From Microcoleus sp. EPA2 (GTDB lineage: Bacteria > Cyanobacteriota > Cyanobacteriia > Cyanobacteriales > Microcoleaceae): a DNA stretch of 64,000 nt. The stretch is from assembly GCA_020882975.1 (NCBI GenBank), contig JAHRFD010000001.1, forward strand, positions 40,236 to 104,235. Direction: 5' to 3'. Below, in pieces: positions 18,489 to 29,771 of this stretch. Made by a program: the position numbers and the translations under genes. Under the pieces are notes generated by a model. The model had not been told where the DNA came from. It made no database searches and worked only from the letters and a program-made list of their open reading frames with translations. Numbering within the stretch: position 1 is the stretch's first letter; each line of letters starts with the position of its first letter.

Positions 18489-21041
18489 CTACTGACAACT
18501 AATAACTTTGATGATTTTCTCTCCCGGATTGAGGTCAAAAACTCTCTCACCAGGAGCATCCTTGCCCCAAAAAGCAATAGCATCAGTAGCCGATCGCAGA
18601 AATCTGCCAGTATTAGTTAAAAGTTTGACATCACTACCAGGAACCACCCGCAGCAAGCCAACCAAAGTATCTTTAGGTTCTGCGAAACGAAAAGCTTGGG
18701 TGCCGATTTCACCGCGGTTAGTCAGTCGGACAGAACCCGCGGGCATCCGTTTGGCCCAACCCAACTCCGAAAATAGCACCAGAGTGTCATCGGGGTCTAG
18801 AGTAACACAACCCACCAAATCTTCTTGTTTTCGCAGCCGTGTGGCTTGAGAACCCTGGGCTGCACGGCCCATGGGTGGCAGTTGTTCGTCATTGACCTCA
18901 AACCGGAGGACTCTGCCTCCCGTTGTGGCGATGGCGACTTGTTCGCCGACTTTAGTAAGACTAGCCCAGCGCAGTCGATCGTCCTCCTTGAGCTTAACAA
19001 GAGTCACACCGCGATTAGTCAAATCCGCAAATTCTGAAAGTGGTAGGCGCTTAATTTTACCTTGCTCAGTCAAGGTTACTAAGTCTGTCGCTTCGGAATT
19101 TTCCGGCAAAATAAAGTGTGCGACTGTGAGTTCGGACAAAGTGCGGCCGGCACTTTCTTTGGTAGCCGATGGCGAAAGTAAACTGACGATGGGGGTACCT
19201 CGATCGCGCCCGGTGCTAGTGGGAATATCAGACACTTTTAGGGGATAAGCCTTACCACTGGGAGTTAAGATGACTAAATTGCGATCGGTTCTAGTCGGGC
19301 TGGCGGTGACAATAAAATCTTCATTTTTTTCTAAAGCTTGAAGCGACTTTTCCCTACTTTTAGGACGGGATTGATCGGCCGTCGGCAGCCGCCGCACATA
19401 ATTTTTGTGAGTAAACTCAACAATAGTTTCCTCGGCCTGGGGCTGGGGAAATAGGGTGTGAGGCGCAGCTAATTCTGTGTCAGATGGGAGTGCGGATTTT
19501 TGCTTACCCGAACTTTTTGGTTGGCCGTTAGCAGCAGATGCCTGGCCATTAACCAATTTAGTACGGCGCGGGTCTGCGTGCTTACGTTTGAGCGATCGGA
19601 ATTCTTTCTTTAAAGCCTTCAAAAGTTCATGTCTGTCGCCCAAAAGCCGCTGCAATTCTTGAATTTTTACCATCAACTCATCCAACTCAGACTGCAAATT
19701 TTGCCTTTCCAAACCAGTCAGCCGACGCATCGGCATCGACAAAATCGCATCAGCTTGACTTTCGGTCAAATTAAGCCGAACTTGGAAATTGGCTTTAGCA
19801 GTGGTGCCATCGGGAGCATTGCGGAGAATATCGATCGCCACATCAAGATTTGTCAAAGCCAACATTAAGCCTTGGACAATGTGACAGCGACGTTGGGCCA
19901 CCTCCAACTCGTAATTGTAGCGACGGGTGAGAGTCACTTCCCGAAAATGCAAAAATTCTTGCAACAACTGTCTCAGAGTTAACTGTCGGGGTTGACCGTT
20001 GACAATTGCCAGCAAAATCGCCCCAAAATTAGTTTGCAAGTCAGTTTGTTGGTAAAGACGAGCTAGAACTGCTTCTGGGTTAGATTCCCGCTTGAGTTCG
20101 ACCACCACTCGAATACCCTCGCGATCGCTTTCGTCCCGCAAATCAGCAATCCCATCAAGTCGGCCAGAATTTACCAAATCCGCCACCTTTTCAATCCAAG
20201 CCGCCTTATTCACCTGAAAAGGAAATTCCGTCACCACCAACGCCGTTTTAGTGCGTATTTTGCGATTACCAGGCACTTCCTCCACCCGAACCACACCCCT
20301 GACGGCAATACTACCTCGCCCCTTAGTGTAGGCATCAATAATGCCCTCTGTAGCAATAATTTCCCCACCAGTCGGGAAATCCGGTCCCGGAATTAGTTCC
20401 AGCAACTTCTGATCCGAGAGTTCTGGGTTTTCAGTCAAAGCAATTAAACCGTCCACCACCTCGCCCAGATTGTGTGGGGGAATATTAGTTGCCATGCCCA
20501 CGGCAATGCCAGTACAGCCATTGAGAAGTAAAAAAGGCAATTGGGCAGGCAAAACCGTAGGTTCCTGCTGCGAACTGTCAAAATTAGCAGTAAAATCAAC
20601 AGTGGCATCACCGACCTGAGTTAGCATGGCTTCATGAGCGATCGAAGCCAGTCTGGTTTCGGTGTAGCGCATGGCAGCAGCCGGATCATTGTCCACCGAA
20701 CCAAAATTGCCGTGACCCGCCAGTAAAGGATAGCGGCTCGAAAACTCTTGAACCATACGCACCAAAGCGTCGTAAACCGATTGGTCGCCGTGGGGGTGAT
20801 ATTTTCCTAAAACATCTCCCACTACTCTGGCACACTTGCGGTAGGGTCGGTCTGGAGTCAGACCGAGTTCGTGCATCGCGTACAAAATTCGGCGGTGAAC
20901 GGGTTTTAAACCGTCGCGGACATCAGGCAAAGCTCGCCCGACGATCACACTCATGGCATATTCAAGGTACGATTGCTGCATCTCGGCGTGCAAAGCCGTA
21001 GAAATTACTTGCCCGGAAAGTAGGTTGAGTTGTTTAGCCAT
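18489..21041 (-). CDS. gyrA: DNA gyrase/topoisomerase IV subunit A
   Basis: 850 residues. The breakage-reunion domain is complete: [17 protein letters not shown], the drug-region motif [17 protein letters not shown], and the catalytic tyrosine Y126 in [11 protein letters not shown] Ser/Gln/Lys-rich linker (~500-550) leads to the C-terminal beta-pinwheel (~560-850). The classical GyrA box QRRGGKG is not present; the nearest match is [10 protein letters not shown] (~730). Cyanobacteria carry two A-type paralogues, and without a true box this copy could be the ParC-like one, with decatenation as main activity. The partner B subunit is not in the window. The gene stands alone on the minus strand, with the ABC ATPase 209 bp downstream. 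Confidence 0.93.
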
Positions 21042-22301
21042 GAGTCCTTATGTCCGTTAATTCCTGAGTGCTAGGGCAAGAGTCAAGGGGCCGGTAATGC
21101 TTGCCTATCTAAGCGTGAAAACTGTTTGTCGCTATTGGAACTGAAAGTTCGACAAAGCCGCCAATCAGGGGGATAAAAATCAACTTAACTTATGAAAAAA
21201 GAATAAGACTGCCGAAGACTGGCAACACTTGCTTTTTACCCTCCACTCTTACCCTAACCTCTATGTTGCCTTCAATGGCGCCTACCTTTTTATTTACACG
21301 ATATGTGACAAAAATTTCTTGGAGTTCGCTTTTGCACAGACTGCCTCGGCTAAAATTTTTTAGTACCCGTGGATTTATTCAGCCTATCTGACAAACCTAA
21401 AACACAAGTCCATAACTAATGGAACGATACTGGGGTAAAACTGATTGGTGACTAGGCCAACATCAGTGATACCAGCAGGACTAAACATTGCTTGATTCTG
21501 AGAGCAAGTAGGAAACCAACACTTGATCAAATACGGGTTTTGCAGAGTTCCCGGCCTACGGCACTAAAAACACTGCATGATTTGAGGGGGAAAACCCCTG
21601 TACCTGATTTCCCTTTGGACTAAAACTACAAAAATGCTCAACTTTCCATAATTACTAACCTGCAACCAAGCCCTAAAAAGACTGAACTTGACAGACAAAA
21701 CCTCCCACCAGCAAAACTGACCAGACCCCTTGGTAAAAAGAGGAATTACTTGAGCCGAGACAAAAAGGGAAAGAAACGCTACTTCCCCGCTCTGTCGCCG
21801 GCAATTCAATAGTCTTAAAACTATTGAAGTAACATTGCAAGGGCGATCGCGCAACTCAAGTAACCAAGTCCAGTCTGGCACTAACCCACCAAAAGCCTCC
21901 AACGAGCAAGCAAACCGTAGTGCGATCGCACAAGCAGGGCTTTAGAGTGAGAGAAAGAATCTGCCATGAGTTCGAGAGTAGCTGAAATTTACCCATCACA
22001 AATCGGGCAAAAAAAGCACGCCCTTACCCAACAGAATCTGCAAACATCCATGTTTTCTCAAAAGCCTGCAAACAACCCGCTCGATGCCTACTTCACAACA
22101 ACTAGGGGAAATTGTCTAACCCACAAACAAAAGATTCACAGTGGCTTTTTTTTTACAACCACTCTTAGCGATACCCCCTCGCGTAACCATGCCCCAAAAC
22201 TAGCGTTGCCCGATCGAACTTTCGAGGAGGCCCAGGGGTCCCAAAGGATATTTTCTGCTCCCATCTCAGAATACTGAGCCTTTCACTTACCGAATACTTT
22301 T
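21042..22301. other. 1.26-kb region between gyrA and the response regulator, no firm gene
   Basis: Two unrecognised frames occur: 112 codons on the minus strand at 21564-21902, and 103 codons on the plus strand at 21966-22277 ending 24 nt before the response regulator. The second has a GAGAGAAAG stretch upstream and could be a leader ORF, but its protein resembles nothing I know and has no clear domain. The region must carry the divergent promoters of gyrA and the regulator. Confidence 0.35.
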
Positions 22302-22700
22302 ATGAAAACCGTTCTGATTGTAGAGGACGATTTAGTCAATGCTAGAGTCTTCTCTAAAATTTTAACCAAGCGAGGAGGCTTGGCTGTAAAACACACAGAA
22401 AACGTCGAAGAAGTCATGCAAATCGCTTCAAAAGGCGAAGCAGACTTAATTTTGATGGATGTGTCCCTTTCACGTAGCGTATACCAAGGAAAAGCCGTTG
22501 ATGGCATCAAAATCACCCAACTGCTCAAAGCAGACCCACAAACTGCTTCCTTGCCAATTATCCTAGTCACAGCTCATGCCATGGCAGGAGATAGGGAAAC
22601 CTTTCTGGATCAGAGCGGTGCAGATGGCTACATATCCAAACCAGTAGTAGACCATCAGCTATTTGTTGACCAAATTAAAGCACTGCTGCCCCAAGAATAG
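22302..22700 (+). CDS. Single-domain response regulator (CheY/DivK-like receiver)
   Basis: 132 residues, only a receiver domain. Key residues are present: acidic pocket E8-D9-D10, phospho-acceptor D53 (in LILMDVSLS), T90 (ILVTAHAM) and K113 (ISKPV). There is an insertion of about five residues after D53 (SRSVYQGKAVDG). Without an output domain it must act by protein contact or as a phosphorelay intermediate, as DivK and CheY do. No histidine kinase lies nearby, so the partner is unknown. ATG start; no strong Shine-Dalgarno sequence is visible. Confidence 0.93.
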   Translation: MKTVLIVEDDLVNARVFSKILTKRGGLAVKHTENVEEVMQIASKGEADLILMDVSLSRSVYQGKAVDGIKITQLLKADPQTASLPIILVTAHAMAGDRETFLDQSGADGYISKPVVDHQLFVDQIKALLPQE

Positions 22701-22962
22701 CCACAACCAACAAAAAACAACTCAAACAAAAAACAGCAAAAAACCAAGGAAAAAAGCAACAGCAACTCCCAAAAACAAAACCCGCCCTTTATTAACCACA
22801 GAGGGCAAAAAACCAACTACCCAAACCAAAAAAAAGGCGAAACCCCCGGATTGATAGGAAGCACAAAACAGAGGCGATCGCAGCCTCCAGTTTCAGCAAC
22901 CCTGCCAATCTCCCAACAAAAACAATCGCCATCGGGTCAATCCTAAAACTAACCAAAAACAA

Positions 22963-23007
22963 GCCAACTGCAAACTAGAACCTTTACAGTTCCAGCTCGC
23001 AGTTGGC
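22963..23007 (-). terminator. Large hairpin, probable terminator in the minus direction
   Basis: GCCAACTGC (22963-22971) pairs with GCAGTTGGC (22999-23007), with further inner pairing (CTAGAAC/GTTC-AG). On the minus strand it is followed by TTGTTTTTGG. It could end the transcript of the small HTH gene at 23269-23409. Confidence 0.45.
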
Positions 23008-23067
23008 CTCAAAAAAACAGCTTCAAAAAAAATCACCTACAGCCATCAACAAAAAGACACAAAATGA

Positions 23068-23194
23068 TATCAATTCCGGTTGTATCGGAATGATTTAACC
23101 GAAAAGGCGCGTTCCCCGCAGGGGTTCCCGTAGGGTAGTACACGAAGCAAGAGAAGAGAGAGTTTAATCATTCCGATGAAGAGAGGATTTTATA
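23068..23194. mobile_element. MITE-like element, long variant with TGA target duplication
   Basis: It runs from TATCAATTCCGG to GGATTTTATA and is flanked by TGA on both sides (23065-23067 and 23195-23197). The interior carries a G/C-rich segment of about 25 bp (TTCCCCGCAGGGGTTCCCGT) that is absent from the other copies. Confidence 0.7.
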
Positions 23195-23268
23195 TGATTG
23201 GCCCATAGAGCTAGCCGTGTTTGACTTTGCTTGACATCCTTAGTCCTAGGGCTGTTTGATTAAATATT

Positions 23269-23409
23269 TTAAGTGTAGTCAAGCTCAGTGGACAATTTGC
23301 CGCGACTGACTGGTTTAATTTTGAGAGCAGCGAGGCGATCGTACACAGCTTGACGGCTTGCGAGTCCGTAACGATGCTGCAAATCCGACACAGCGTGGAA
23401 TTCAGTCAT
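23269..23409 (-). CDS. Small HTH-like protein, probably C-terminally truncated
   Basis: 46 codons from the ATG at 23409 to the TAA at 23269. The peptide starts MTEFHAVSDLQHRYGLASRQ and continues with AVYDRLAALKIKPVSRGKLS, a plausible helix-turn-helix of the MerR/excisionase kind (the AVSDLQHRYGL and RQAVYDRLAAL helices). It then stops after TELDYT. Such domains usually continue well past the KLS segment, so the end looks lost. A cluster of inverted TTGTC/GACAA motifs lies directly upstream, as expected for an autoregulated repressor. The CRISPR array lies 294 bp away and points the other way. The family assignment is a guess from the helix pattern; it could also be a decayed remnant. Confidence 0.45.
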   Translation of the reverse strand: MTEFHAVSDLQHRYGLASRQAVYDRLAALKIKPVSRGKLSTELDYT

Positions 23410-23427
23410 TTTTTGATAATTGGTGAG

Positions 23428-23488
23428 GTTTGTCCACTAGACAATTCTAGCTTGTCCAGTGATGCAGTAGACAAGTTACTGGACAAAC
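23428..23488 (-). promoter_or_regulatory. Cluster of inverted TTGTCCA/TGGACAA motifs (candidate operator)
   Basis: GTTTGTCCA (23428-23436) is matched by TGGACAAAC (23480-23488), TTGTCCAGT (23452-23460) by ACTGGACAA (23478-23486), and TTGTC-CACTA-GACAA (23430-23444) is a small palindrome of its own. The cluster lies 19-79 nt upstream of the small HTH gene's start. Its function is inferred from position only. Confidence 0.45.
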
Positions 23489-23489
23489 T

Positions 23490-23512
23490 CAAAAACGAAA
23501 CTCGTTTCGCTT
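23490..23512. repeat. 23-bp direct repeat, left copy, flanking the CRISPR 2 segment
   Basis: The sequence CAAAAACGAAAC-T-CGTTTCGCTT matches 25000-25022 at 22 of 23 positions in the same orientation. It contains the short inverted repeat CGAAAC/GTTTCG. Confidence 0.6.
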
Positions 23513-23702
23513 CTTGCAGAGAATTTGACGAATGATTCAAAACACGATCGCTATCAACAAGAAAGATCCCGATCGAAAGCTACCGACTGCTATCAAAGGC
23601 TTTAATTCGGATTTGCTTGGTTGATTAGCGGGGTTCCATTTCTAGCACTTTTTTGCTTCGTTAAGTGCTGTTTGTTGGGGAAAAGAGAAGCAGTCGCTAT
23701 GA

Positions 23703-24669
<967 letters not shown>

Positions 24670-24999
24670 TCCTCCACTATACACCCCATACAGCGCAAGG
24701 TGTCCAGAGGCCATTTGCGAGGGTCAGATCTTTTTCTTGGATTTAACACCTGTGTTCGCTCCACAAAAATCCATGAAACCCTTACCCAGTAAGCCTGCGA
24801 GGGTCACGACGCAAAAAAGTCGTTTCAGCCAATTTACCGCCAGCCTCGCAACACCAGCTAAATAATCACTGATCCAGGTGCTTTTGTCACCGGTGCCCCC
24901 ACACCCCAAGTCCCCACCTGTCCCCCAACTACCCCCCCGCGAGTTCGGGGGGGCTTTGAATGCCTGTGGGCGATCGGGATGCGCTTCCTATTCCTTTCC
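24670..24999. other. Gap between CRISPR array 2 and rpoC2, possible leader
   Basis: No gene is seen. TGCGAGGGTCA occurs twice (24716-24726 and 24796-24806), which may be a leader motif for the array. A hairpin of seven C and seven G lies at 24932-24953. The region ends in the right copy of the 23-bp direct repeat. Confidence 0.4.
24932..24953. terminator. G/C hairpin downstream of rpoC2
   Basis: Seven C (24932-24938) and seven G (24947-24953) pair around the loop GCGAGTTC. CTTTGAA follows on the plus strand; there is no clear U tract in the minus direction, so its use by rpoC2 is uncertain. Confidence 0.4.
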
Positions 25000-25022
25000 C
25001 AAAAACGAAACCCGTTTCGCTT
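25000..25022. repeat. 23-bp direct repeat, right copy
   Basis: The sequence CAAAAACGAAAC-C-CGTTTCGCTT is followed by TTTGAAAAAG. It has one mismatch to 23490-23512 and lies 27 bp past the rpoC2 stop. As a short hairpin with a following T run it might also act as a terminator. Confidence 0.6.
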
Positions 25023-25049
25023 TTGAAAAAGAATAACTAGGCAACCACA

Positions 25050-28000
25050 TTAGTCCTCGTCGTCATAGTCATCCCCAAGCTCGAAGTCATCATCCCCCAT
25101 CGCCCCCATCGCATCATCATCCCCATCCGCCACAAAATCATCATCCCCAACCTCAACCTCCTCCTCAAACTCATCATCCGCCTCAACATCCGAACCAGAA
25201 CCCACACCAAACCCAGACTCGATCGCATAAGCACGACGAGCCGAGCGATCGTCCAGCACCCCGCCCTCCGGCAAGCCCCGAACATCCTCATCATCAAACA
25301 CCCCACCATCCAGCGAAATATCCGCACTTAGCTGATCCTCATAGGCATTGAACCCCGTACCAGCCGGAATCAAACGCCCAATAATCACATTCTCCTTCAG
25401 CCCCCGCAACCAATCAGACTTACCCTCGATCGCAGCCTCCGTCAACACCCGCGTCGTCTCCTGAAAAGAAGCAGCCGAAATAAAGCTATCAGTATTCAAA
25501 GAAGCCTTAGTGATACCCAACAACACAGGAACATAATCCGCCGGCGCACCACCAGTAATCGACATCGCCTCGTTCACCTGCTCCACCTGCCGCAACTCCA
25601 CCAGCTCCCCAGGAAGCATAGTAGTATCACCCCCATCCTCCATCCGCACCTTATTAGTCATCTGTCGGACAATCACCTCAATGTGCTTATCAGAAATATC
25701 AACCCCCTGAGACTGATAAACCGCCTGCACCTCATTCACCAACAAAGTCTGCACCTGCAAGAAACTCTCCAGAGCCGCCTCAAAAGTCGGCTTCCGCTCC
25801 TTCAGCACCTGGAAATAAACCTCCAGAATCTCATGAGGATTCGCCGGCCCATCAGTCAGCGCCTCCGCAGCACCCACCCGCTGTCCATCAGAAACAATCG
25901 GATTCTGACCAGGAAGCAAAGCATACTCCTCAATCCGGCCATCATCCTCCACCACCCGCAACTCCACAACATCCCCATCAGCCTCCACCTGAGCCACCCC
26001 AGGACGCTTCGCCAAAATACAAGCCTCCTTCGGCTTCCGAGCCTCCAGCAACTCCTCAATCCGCGGCAAACCCTGGATAATATCCCCCGTCTTCGCCCGC
26101 TCAAACACCAAAATCACCAGATTATCGCCCCGCTGCACCAAATCCCCATCATCCACATGGAGCACCGCACCAGCCGAAACCCGATAGGGACGCGCTATCC
26201 GCAACAAAATCTGAGCCGACCCCCCCTCAGTAGTTGGAGAAATCACCTTCATCACCTGACCAGACTCTTGCAGAAAAATCCCAGGAGCCACCTCAGTCCC
26301 AGCCACCAACAACTCCCCAGCACTCACCTGGGGAACCCCAGCCACATCAACAGTCACCGCATCCGAATCCCGCATCACCAAAAGTCGGCGCACCGGCTCC
26401 CCAATCTTTTCCCGAATCCCCCGGACAGTCCCCGCCTCCTTACACAAAATCTCCGTCCGAGCCACCACAGCCCCAGGCGCAATCTCTTGACCATCCTCCA
26501 CCAACAATCTGGTGTGAGTGCTCCCTTGAGTTGGGTCCGCCGAAACATCCCGGCGCAAAGCCAAAGACTCCAAAATCACCAACTGGAGACGCATCGGCTT
26601 CGATCGCCCTTCCCCATCCTCATCCAGCATCGCCAGAGCCCCATCAGACTCCGCCCCATCCAACTGCCACCCAGGACCAGAACCATCCGCCCCAAAAGCC
26701 ACAGCATCCACCTCATCCGGCAACAGCTCAATATCCGCCGCCAACTGCGGAGCATCAGTCCCAATCTCCAAAATCAACTGAGTCCGCAACAACTCCAACC
26801 CATCCACAGACTTCACCCGCTCCCCATCCTTATAGGGCAACCGTTGAACCGCCCGCAGAGCAATAGACTCATTCAGCGCCGTCTGCGAAGGCACGGGAGG
26901 GCGATCGGGCACAGGGAATTCCACCACAGGCCGCAACAACAACGCAGGACCCTCCGGTGTCTCGATATATTCCGCATAGGCCAACTCCCCAGCAATCAAA
27001 CCAGGCACAACCTCCTGACCCGCATTCACAATTTGCCCCTCACCCAGAGCCAACAGAGGGCGATCGACAGCGTGCAACTCCCCAGGCTTAATCACAATTT
27101 CCCGCAAAATGTCATTCTTCTGAGTCACCTCCACAGCCCCACTGGTTTGGCAGAAAATATCCTTCACCACCTCAGTCCCAGCTTCCACATACTGCCCATC
27201 CTCCACCAACAGCAGAGAAATATCCTTATTCACCTCATGGCACTCCTCCGGTATCCACAGCAGAGTACCACCCTTCACCACCTCATAGCCCAGCTTCGCC
27301 TTCCCACGCTTGTGCACTTCCACCCCGGCGTATTTCACAATACCCCCAGTCGCCGTGCGATAGCTATCATCCAGCAACTCCGCCACCACTTCCCCATTAA
27401 TCACCTTACTGCCAGGAGTAGTCTTCAGAGAAAAACGCTGATTAGAAGCCGTCTCAATAATGTAATGCTCCCGACCCCCAATGCTCTGGGCCCGAACCAC
27501 CGCCTGATCCAACAACACCTGAGCCGTAATAATCTCAATCTCCCTAGAATCAGCAATCCGCACCACCCCGCCATGTTCCGAAATCAACTTAGTCTCCGCA
27601 ATCACGCTCTGGGCTGGAATCCGATCGCCATTCTTCACCGCCGGCTCAGCCCCCGGAGGCAAATTATACACCTCCCCAGAAAGAATCCAAACCAACCCCC
27701 CCTTACTAGCAGTCCGAGTCGTATTACCCTGGCGATCGGTCTTTTCCTCTGGAATAATGTCAGCAAACTTCGCCTCCCCAGCCAAATCCGAAGCCACATC
27801 CGTAGTCACCTTCTCCGTAGTCTTCTTCGCCGCCCGCCCCGCGATCGGGACTTCCGCCAAAATCTGACCAGGCTTAGCCCGCTGTCCATCCTTCACCATC
27901 ACCGTCGAACCCTGAGCGATCGCCAGCTCAATCTTCAGCCTCTGATTCTTCGCCCCAGACTTTCCTTCCTCAAAACCCTCCCCCTCCAAAATCAACTTGC

Positions 28001-29180
28001 CACTATTTTCCGCCACCAGAGCCTCTTCCCCATGGCGAGTACGGAAAGCACGAGTCCGCAGATTCTTGAACTTCACCACACCAGCAAAAGGAGCCCGTTC
28101 CTGCTTAGCAACCTCCCCAGTGAACACCCCCCCAGTGTGGAAAGTCCGCATAGTAAGCTGAGTCCCCGGTTCCCCAATAGACTGAGCCGCAATAATCCCG
28201 ATCGCCTCCCCCATATCCACCATCTTCGAGTGTGCCAAACTCCAGCCATAGCAACACTGACAAACCGAACGAGTAGCCTCGCAAGTCAAAGGCGATCGCA
28301 AAAACACCTCCGTCACCCCAGACTTACCAATCTCCAAAGCCAACTCCTCAGTAATCGGCTGATTCCGCACCGCCAGCTCATTCTCAAAAGCCACAACCTT
28401 CCCAGTAATCGGATGAATCACATCCGCCGCAAACACCCGGCCCAGCAGCCTCTCCCTCAGCGGAATCAACACCGTAGCCCCATCCATCATCGCGCGCACC
28501 CGAATCCCCCGCTGCGTCCCACAATCCACCTCCCGCACAATCACATCCTGAGACACATCCACCAACCTTCTAGTCAAATACCCAGAATCCGCCGTCCGCA
28601 GAGCCGTATCCACCAACCCCTTCCGAGCCCCATAAGAAGAAATAATATACTCCGTAACCGTCAGCCCCTCCCGGAAATTAGTCTTAATCGGCAAATCAAT
28701 AATCTCCCCCTGGGGGTCCGCCATCAGCCCCCGCATCCCCACCAACTGCCGCACCTGAGAAATATTCCCCCGCGCCCCAGAAAAAGCCATCATATAAACC
28801 GAATTCAAAGGGTCCGTCGCCCGAAAATTCTTCACCACCTCATCCTTCAAATCCTCCGACGTACTATTCCAAGTATCAATCACCTTCTGGAACCGCTCCA
28901 CCTCAGTAATCTCCCCGCGAGTATACCGCTGCTCCGTAATCCGAATCTCCTCCTCCGCAGCATCCAACAGCGATCGCTTAGAAGGCGGCACCTGCAAATC
29001 ATCCACACTAATAGACACCCCCGCACGAGTCGCAAACCGAAAACCCAAATCCTTCAACTTATCCGCCATCTGCGCCGTCCGCGCCGTACCATGATGCGTA
29101 AAAAACCAAGAAATCAACCTCTTAAGACGGCCCTTATCCACAACACCATTGTGAAAAACAATACCCTTATCCATTGCCAT
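25050..29180 (-). CDS. rpoC2: RNA polymerase beta-prime C-terminal subunit (RpoC2)
   Basis: 1376 residues, the cyanobacterial/plastid split form that corresponds to the C-terminal two thirds of bacterial beta-prime. The N-terminal part has the bridge/trigger region, with [21 protein letters not shown] split around residues 134-154 and [18 protein letters not shown] around 335. The zinc-binding cysteines are in [15 protein letters not shown] long cyanobacterial insertion (SI3-type sandwich-barrel repeats) fills ~380-1050. The C-terminus is very acidic ([13 protein letters not shown]). Two ATGs (29180 and 29174) are possible. The coding strand is markedly G-rich and C-poor compared with rpoB, which keeps long antisense frames open. 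It is last in the rpoB-rpoC1-rpoC2 series, 591 bp after rpoC1. Confidence 0.98.
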   Translation of the reverse strand: MAMDKGIVFHNGVVDKGRLKRLISWFFTHHGTARTAQMADKLKDLGFRFATRAGVSISVDDLQVPPSKRSLLDAAEEEIRITEQRYTRGEITEVERFQKVIDTWNSTSEDLKDEVVKNFRATDPLNSVYMMAFSGARGNISQVRQLVGMRGLMADPQGEIIDLPIKTNFREGLTVTEYIISSYGARKGLVDTALRTADSGYLTRRLVDVSQDVIVREVDCGTQRGIRVRAMMDGATVLIPLRERLLGRVFAADVIHPITGKVVAFENELAVRNQPITEELALEIGKSGVTEVFLRSPLTCEATRSVCQCCYGWSLAHSKMVDMGEAIGIIAAQSIGEPGTQLTMRTFHTGGVFTGEVAKQERAPFAGVVKFKNLRTRAFRTRHGEEALVAENSGKLILEGEGFEEGKSGAKNQRLKIELAIAQGSTVMVKDGQRAKPGQILAEVPIAGRAAKKTTEKVTTDVASDLAGEAKFADIIPEEKTDRQGNTTRTASKGGLVWILSGEVYNLPPGAEPAVKNGDRIPAQSVIAETKLISEHGGVVRIADSREIEIITAQVLLDQAVVRAQSIGGREHYIIETASNQRFSLKTTPGSKVINGEVVAELLDDSYRTATGGIVKYAGVEVHKRGKAKLGYEVVKGGTLLWIPEECHEVNKDISLLLVEDGQYVEAGTEVVKDIFCQTSGAVEVTQKNDILREIVIKPGELHAVDRPLLALGEGQIVNAGQEVVPGLIAGELAYAEYIETPEGPALLLRPVVEFPVPDRPPVPSQTALNESIALRAVQRLPYKDGERVKSVDGLELLRTQLILEIGTDAPQLAADIELLPDEVDAVAFGADGSGPGWQLDGAESDGALAMLDEDGEGRSKPMRLQLVILESLALRRDVSADPTQGSTHTRLLVEDGQEIAPGAVVARTEILCKEAGTVRGIREKIGEPVRRLLVMRDSDAVTVDVAGVPQVSAGELLVAGTEVAPGIFLQESGQVMKVISPTTEGGSAQILLRIARPYRVSAGAVLHVDDGDLVQRGDNLVILVFERAKTGDIIQGLPRIEELLEARKPKEACILAKRPGVAQVEADGDVVELRVVEDDGRIEEYALLPGQNPIVSDGQRVGAAEALTDGPANPHEILEVYFQVLKERKPTFEAALESFLQVQTLLVNEVQAVYQSQGVDISDKHIEVIVRQMTNKVRMEDGGDTTMLPGELVELRQVEQVNEAMSITGGAPADYVPVLLGITKASLNTDSFISAASFQETTRVLTEAAIEGKSDWLRGLKENVIIGRLIPAGTGFNAYEDQLSADISLDGGVFDDEDVRGLPEGGVLDDRSARRAYAIESGFGVGSGSDVEADDEFEEEVEVGDDDFVADGDDDAMGAMGDDDFELGDDYDDED

Positions 29181-29279
29181 TTTGTTTACCCTTAAATTAC
29201 CTAAATTGTTTACAAACTTTCACCAACTCAAACCAATTTAATGCGTCGTTGCATATATTTCGATCCCCCTCGCATCCCC

Positions 29280-29660
29280 CTTAAGAAGGGGGACTTTGAG
29301 AAGCATCTTGCCTCCCCCTTCTTAAGTGGAACTTGGAGAAGCATCTTGTCCCCCCCCTATTAAGTGGAACTTGAAGAAGCATCTTGTCCCCCCCTTATTA
29401 AAGGGAACTTGGAGAAGCATCTTGTCCCTTAATAAGGGGGACTTTGAGAAAAATCTTGTCCTCCCCTTATTAAGTGGAACTTGGAGAAGCATCTTGTCCC
29501 TTAATAAGGGGAACTTGGAGAAGAATCTTGTCCCCCCCTTCTTAAGTGGAACTTGGAGAAAAATCTTGTCCTCCCCTTATTAAGTGGAACTTGAAGAAGC
29601 ATCTTGTCCCTTAATAAGGGGGACTTGAAGAAGCATCTTGTCCCCCCCTTATTAAGGGGG
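29280..29660. repeat. Tandem array of ~10 repeats (31-42 bp) between rpoC1 and rpoC2
   Basis: Units have the form AAGTGGAACTTGGAGAAGC followed by ATCTTGTCCCCCCCTTATT; ATCTTG recurs about ten times. Units end alternately in CCCCCCTTATTAAG or in CCCTTAATAAGGGG, and these segments can pair with each other. The array fills most of the 591-bp gap (29181-29771) and must be transcribed if rpoC1 and rpoC2 share an operon. It ends in CTTATTAAGGGGGGTTAGGG. No gene is present in the gap. Confidence 0.9.
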
Positions 29661-29771
29661 GTTAGGGGGGATCGGAATTCCATGCAGCATCATAAAAAAT
29701 TGGTATCAAAACGTCACCTTTTTTTAGCAAACAGTTAACAACCGACTCCACATCAACCATCAACCATCACC

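Larger units (their letters stand above)
22701..23268. other. Noncoding gap with A/C-rich sequence, hairpin and MITE copy
   Basis: The first 160 bp are extremely A/C-rich (AACCAAAAAACC type), giving open but meaningless frames. A large hairpin lies at 22963-23007 and a 127-bp MITE-like copy at 23068-23194. No gene is recognised. Confidence 0.5.

Noticed and set aside
18280..18498. A 73-codon N-terminal extension of the ABC ATPase
   Set aside because: It only reads through GGGAATT-type heptamers and gives a PNSQFPI repeat; the ATG at 18279 starts the conserved [11 protein letters not shown] sequence.
22663..22854. A 63-codon Lys/Thr-rich frame after the response regulator
   Set aside because: It overlaps the end of the regulator gene in another frame and lies in A/C-rich low-complexity DNA.
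23595..23620. ATCAAAGGCTTTAATTC resembling part of the array 1 repeat
   Set aside because: The match is short, needs an insertion, and has no flanking repeat or spacer structure.
23674..23683. GTTGGGGAAA just left of CRISPR array 2 as a tracrRNA anti-repeat
   Set aside because: Only 10 nt match the repeat complement and no class 2 effector or second stem is present, so chance is more likely.
25683..29195. A 1170-codon open frame on the plus strand antisense to rpoC2, and a 448-codon one antisense to rpoC1 (29802-31148)
   Set aside because: The predicted proteins are dominated by Leu, His, Pro, Arg and Asn without any domain, and the frames follow from the skewed codon use of the real polymerase genes.
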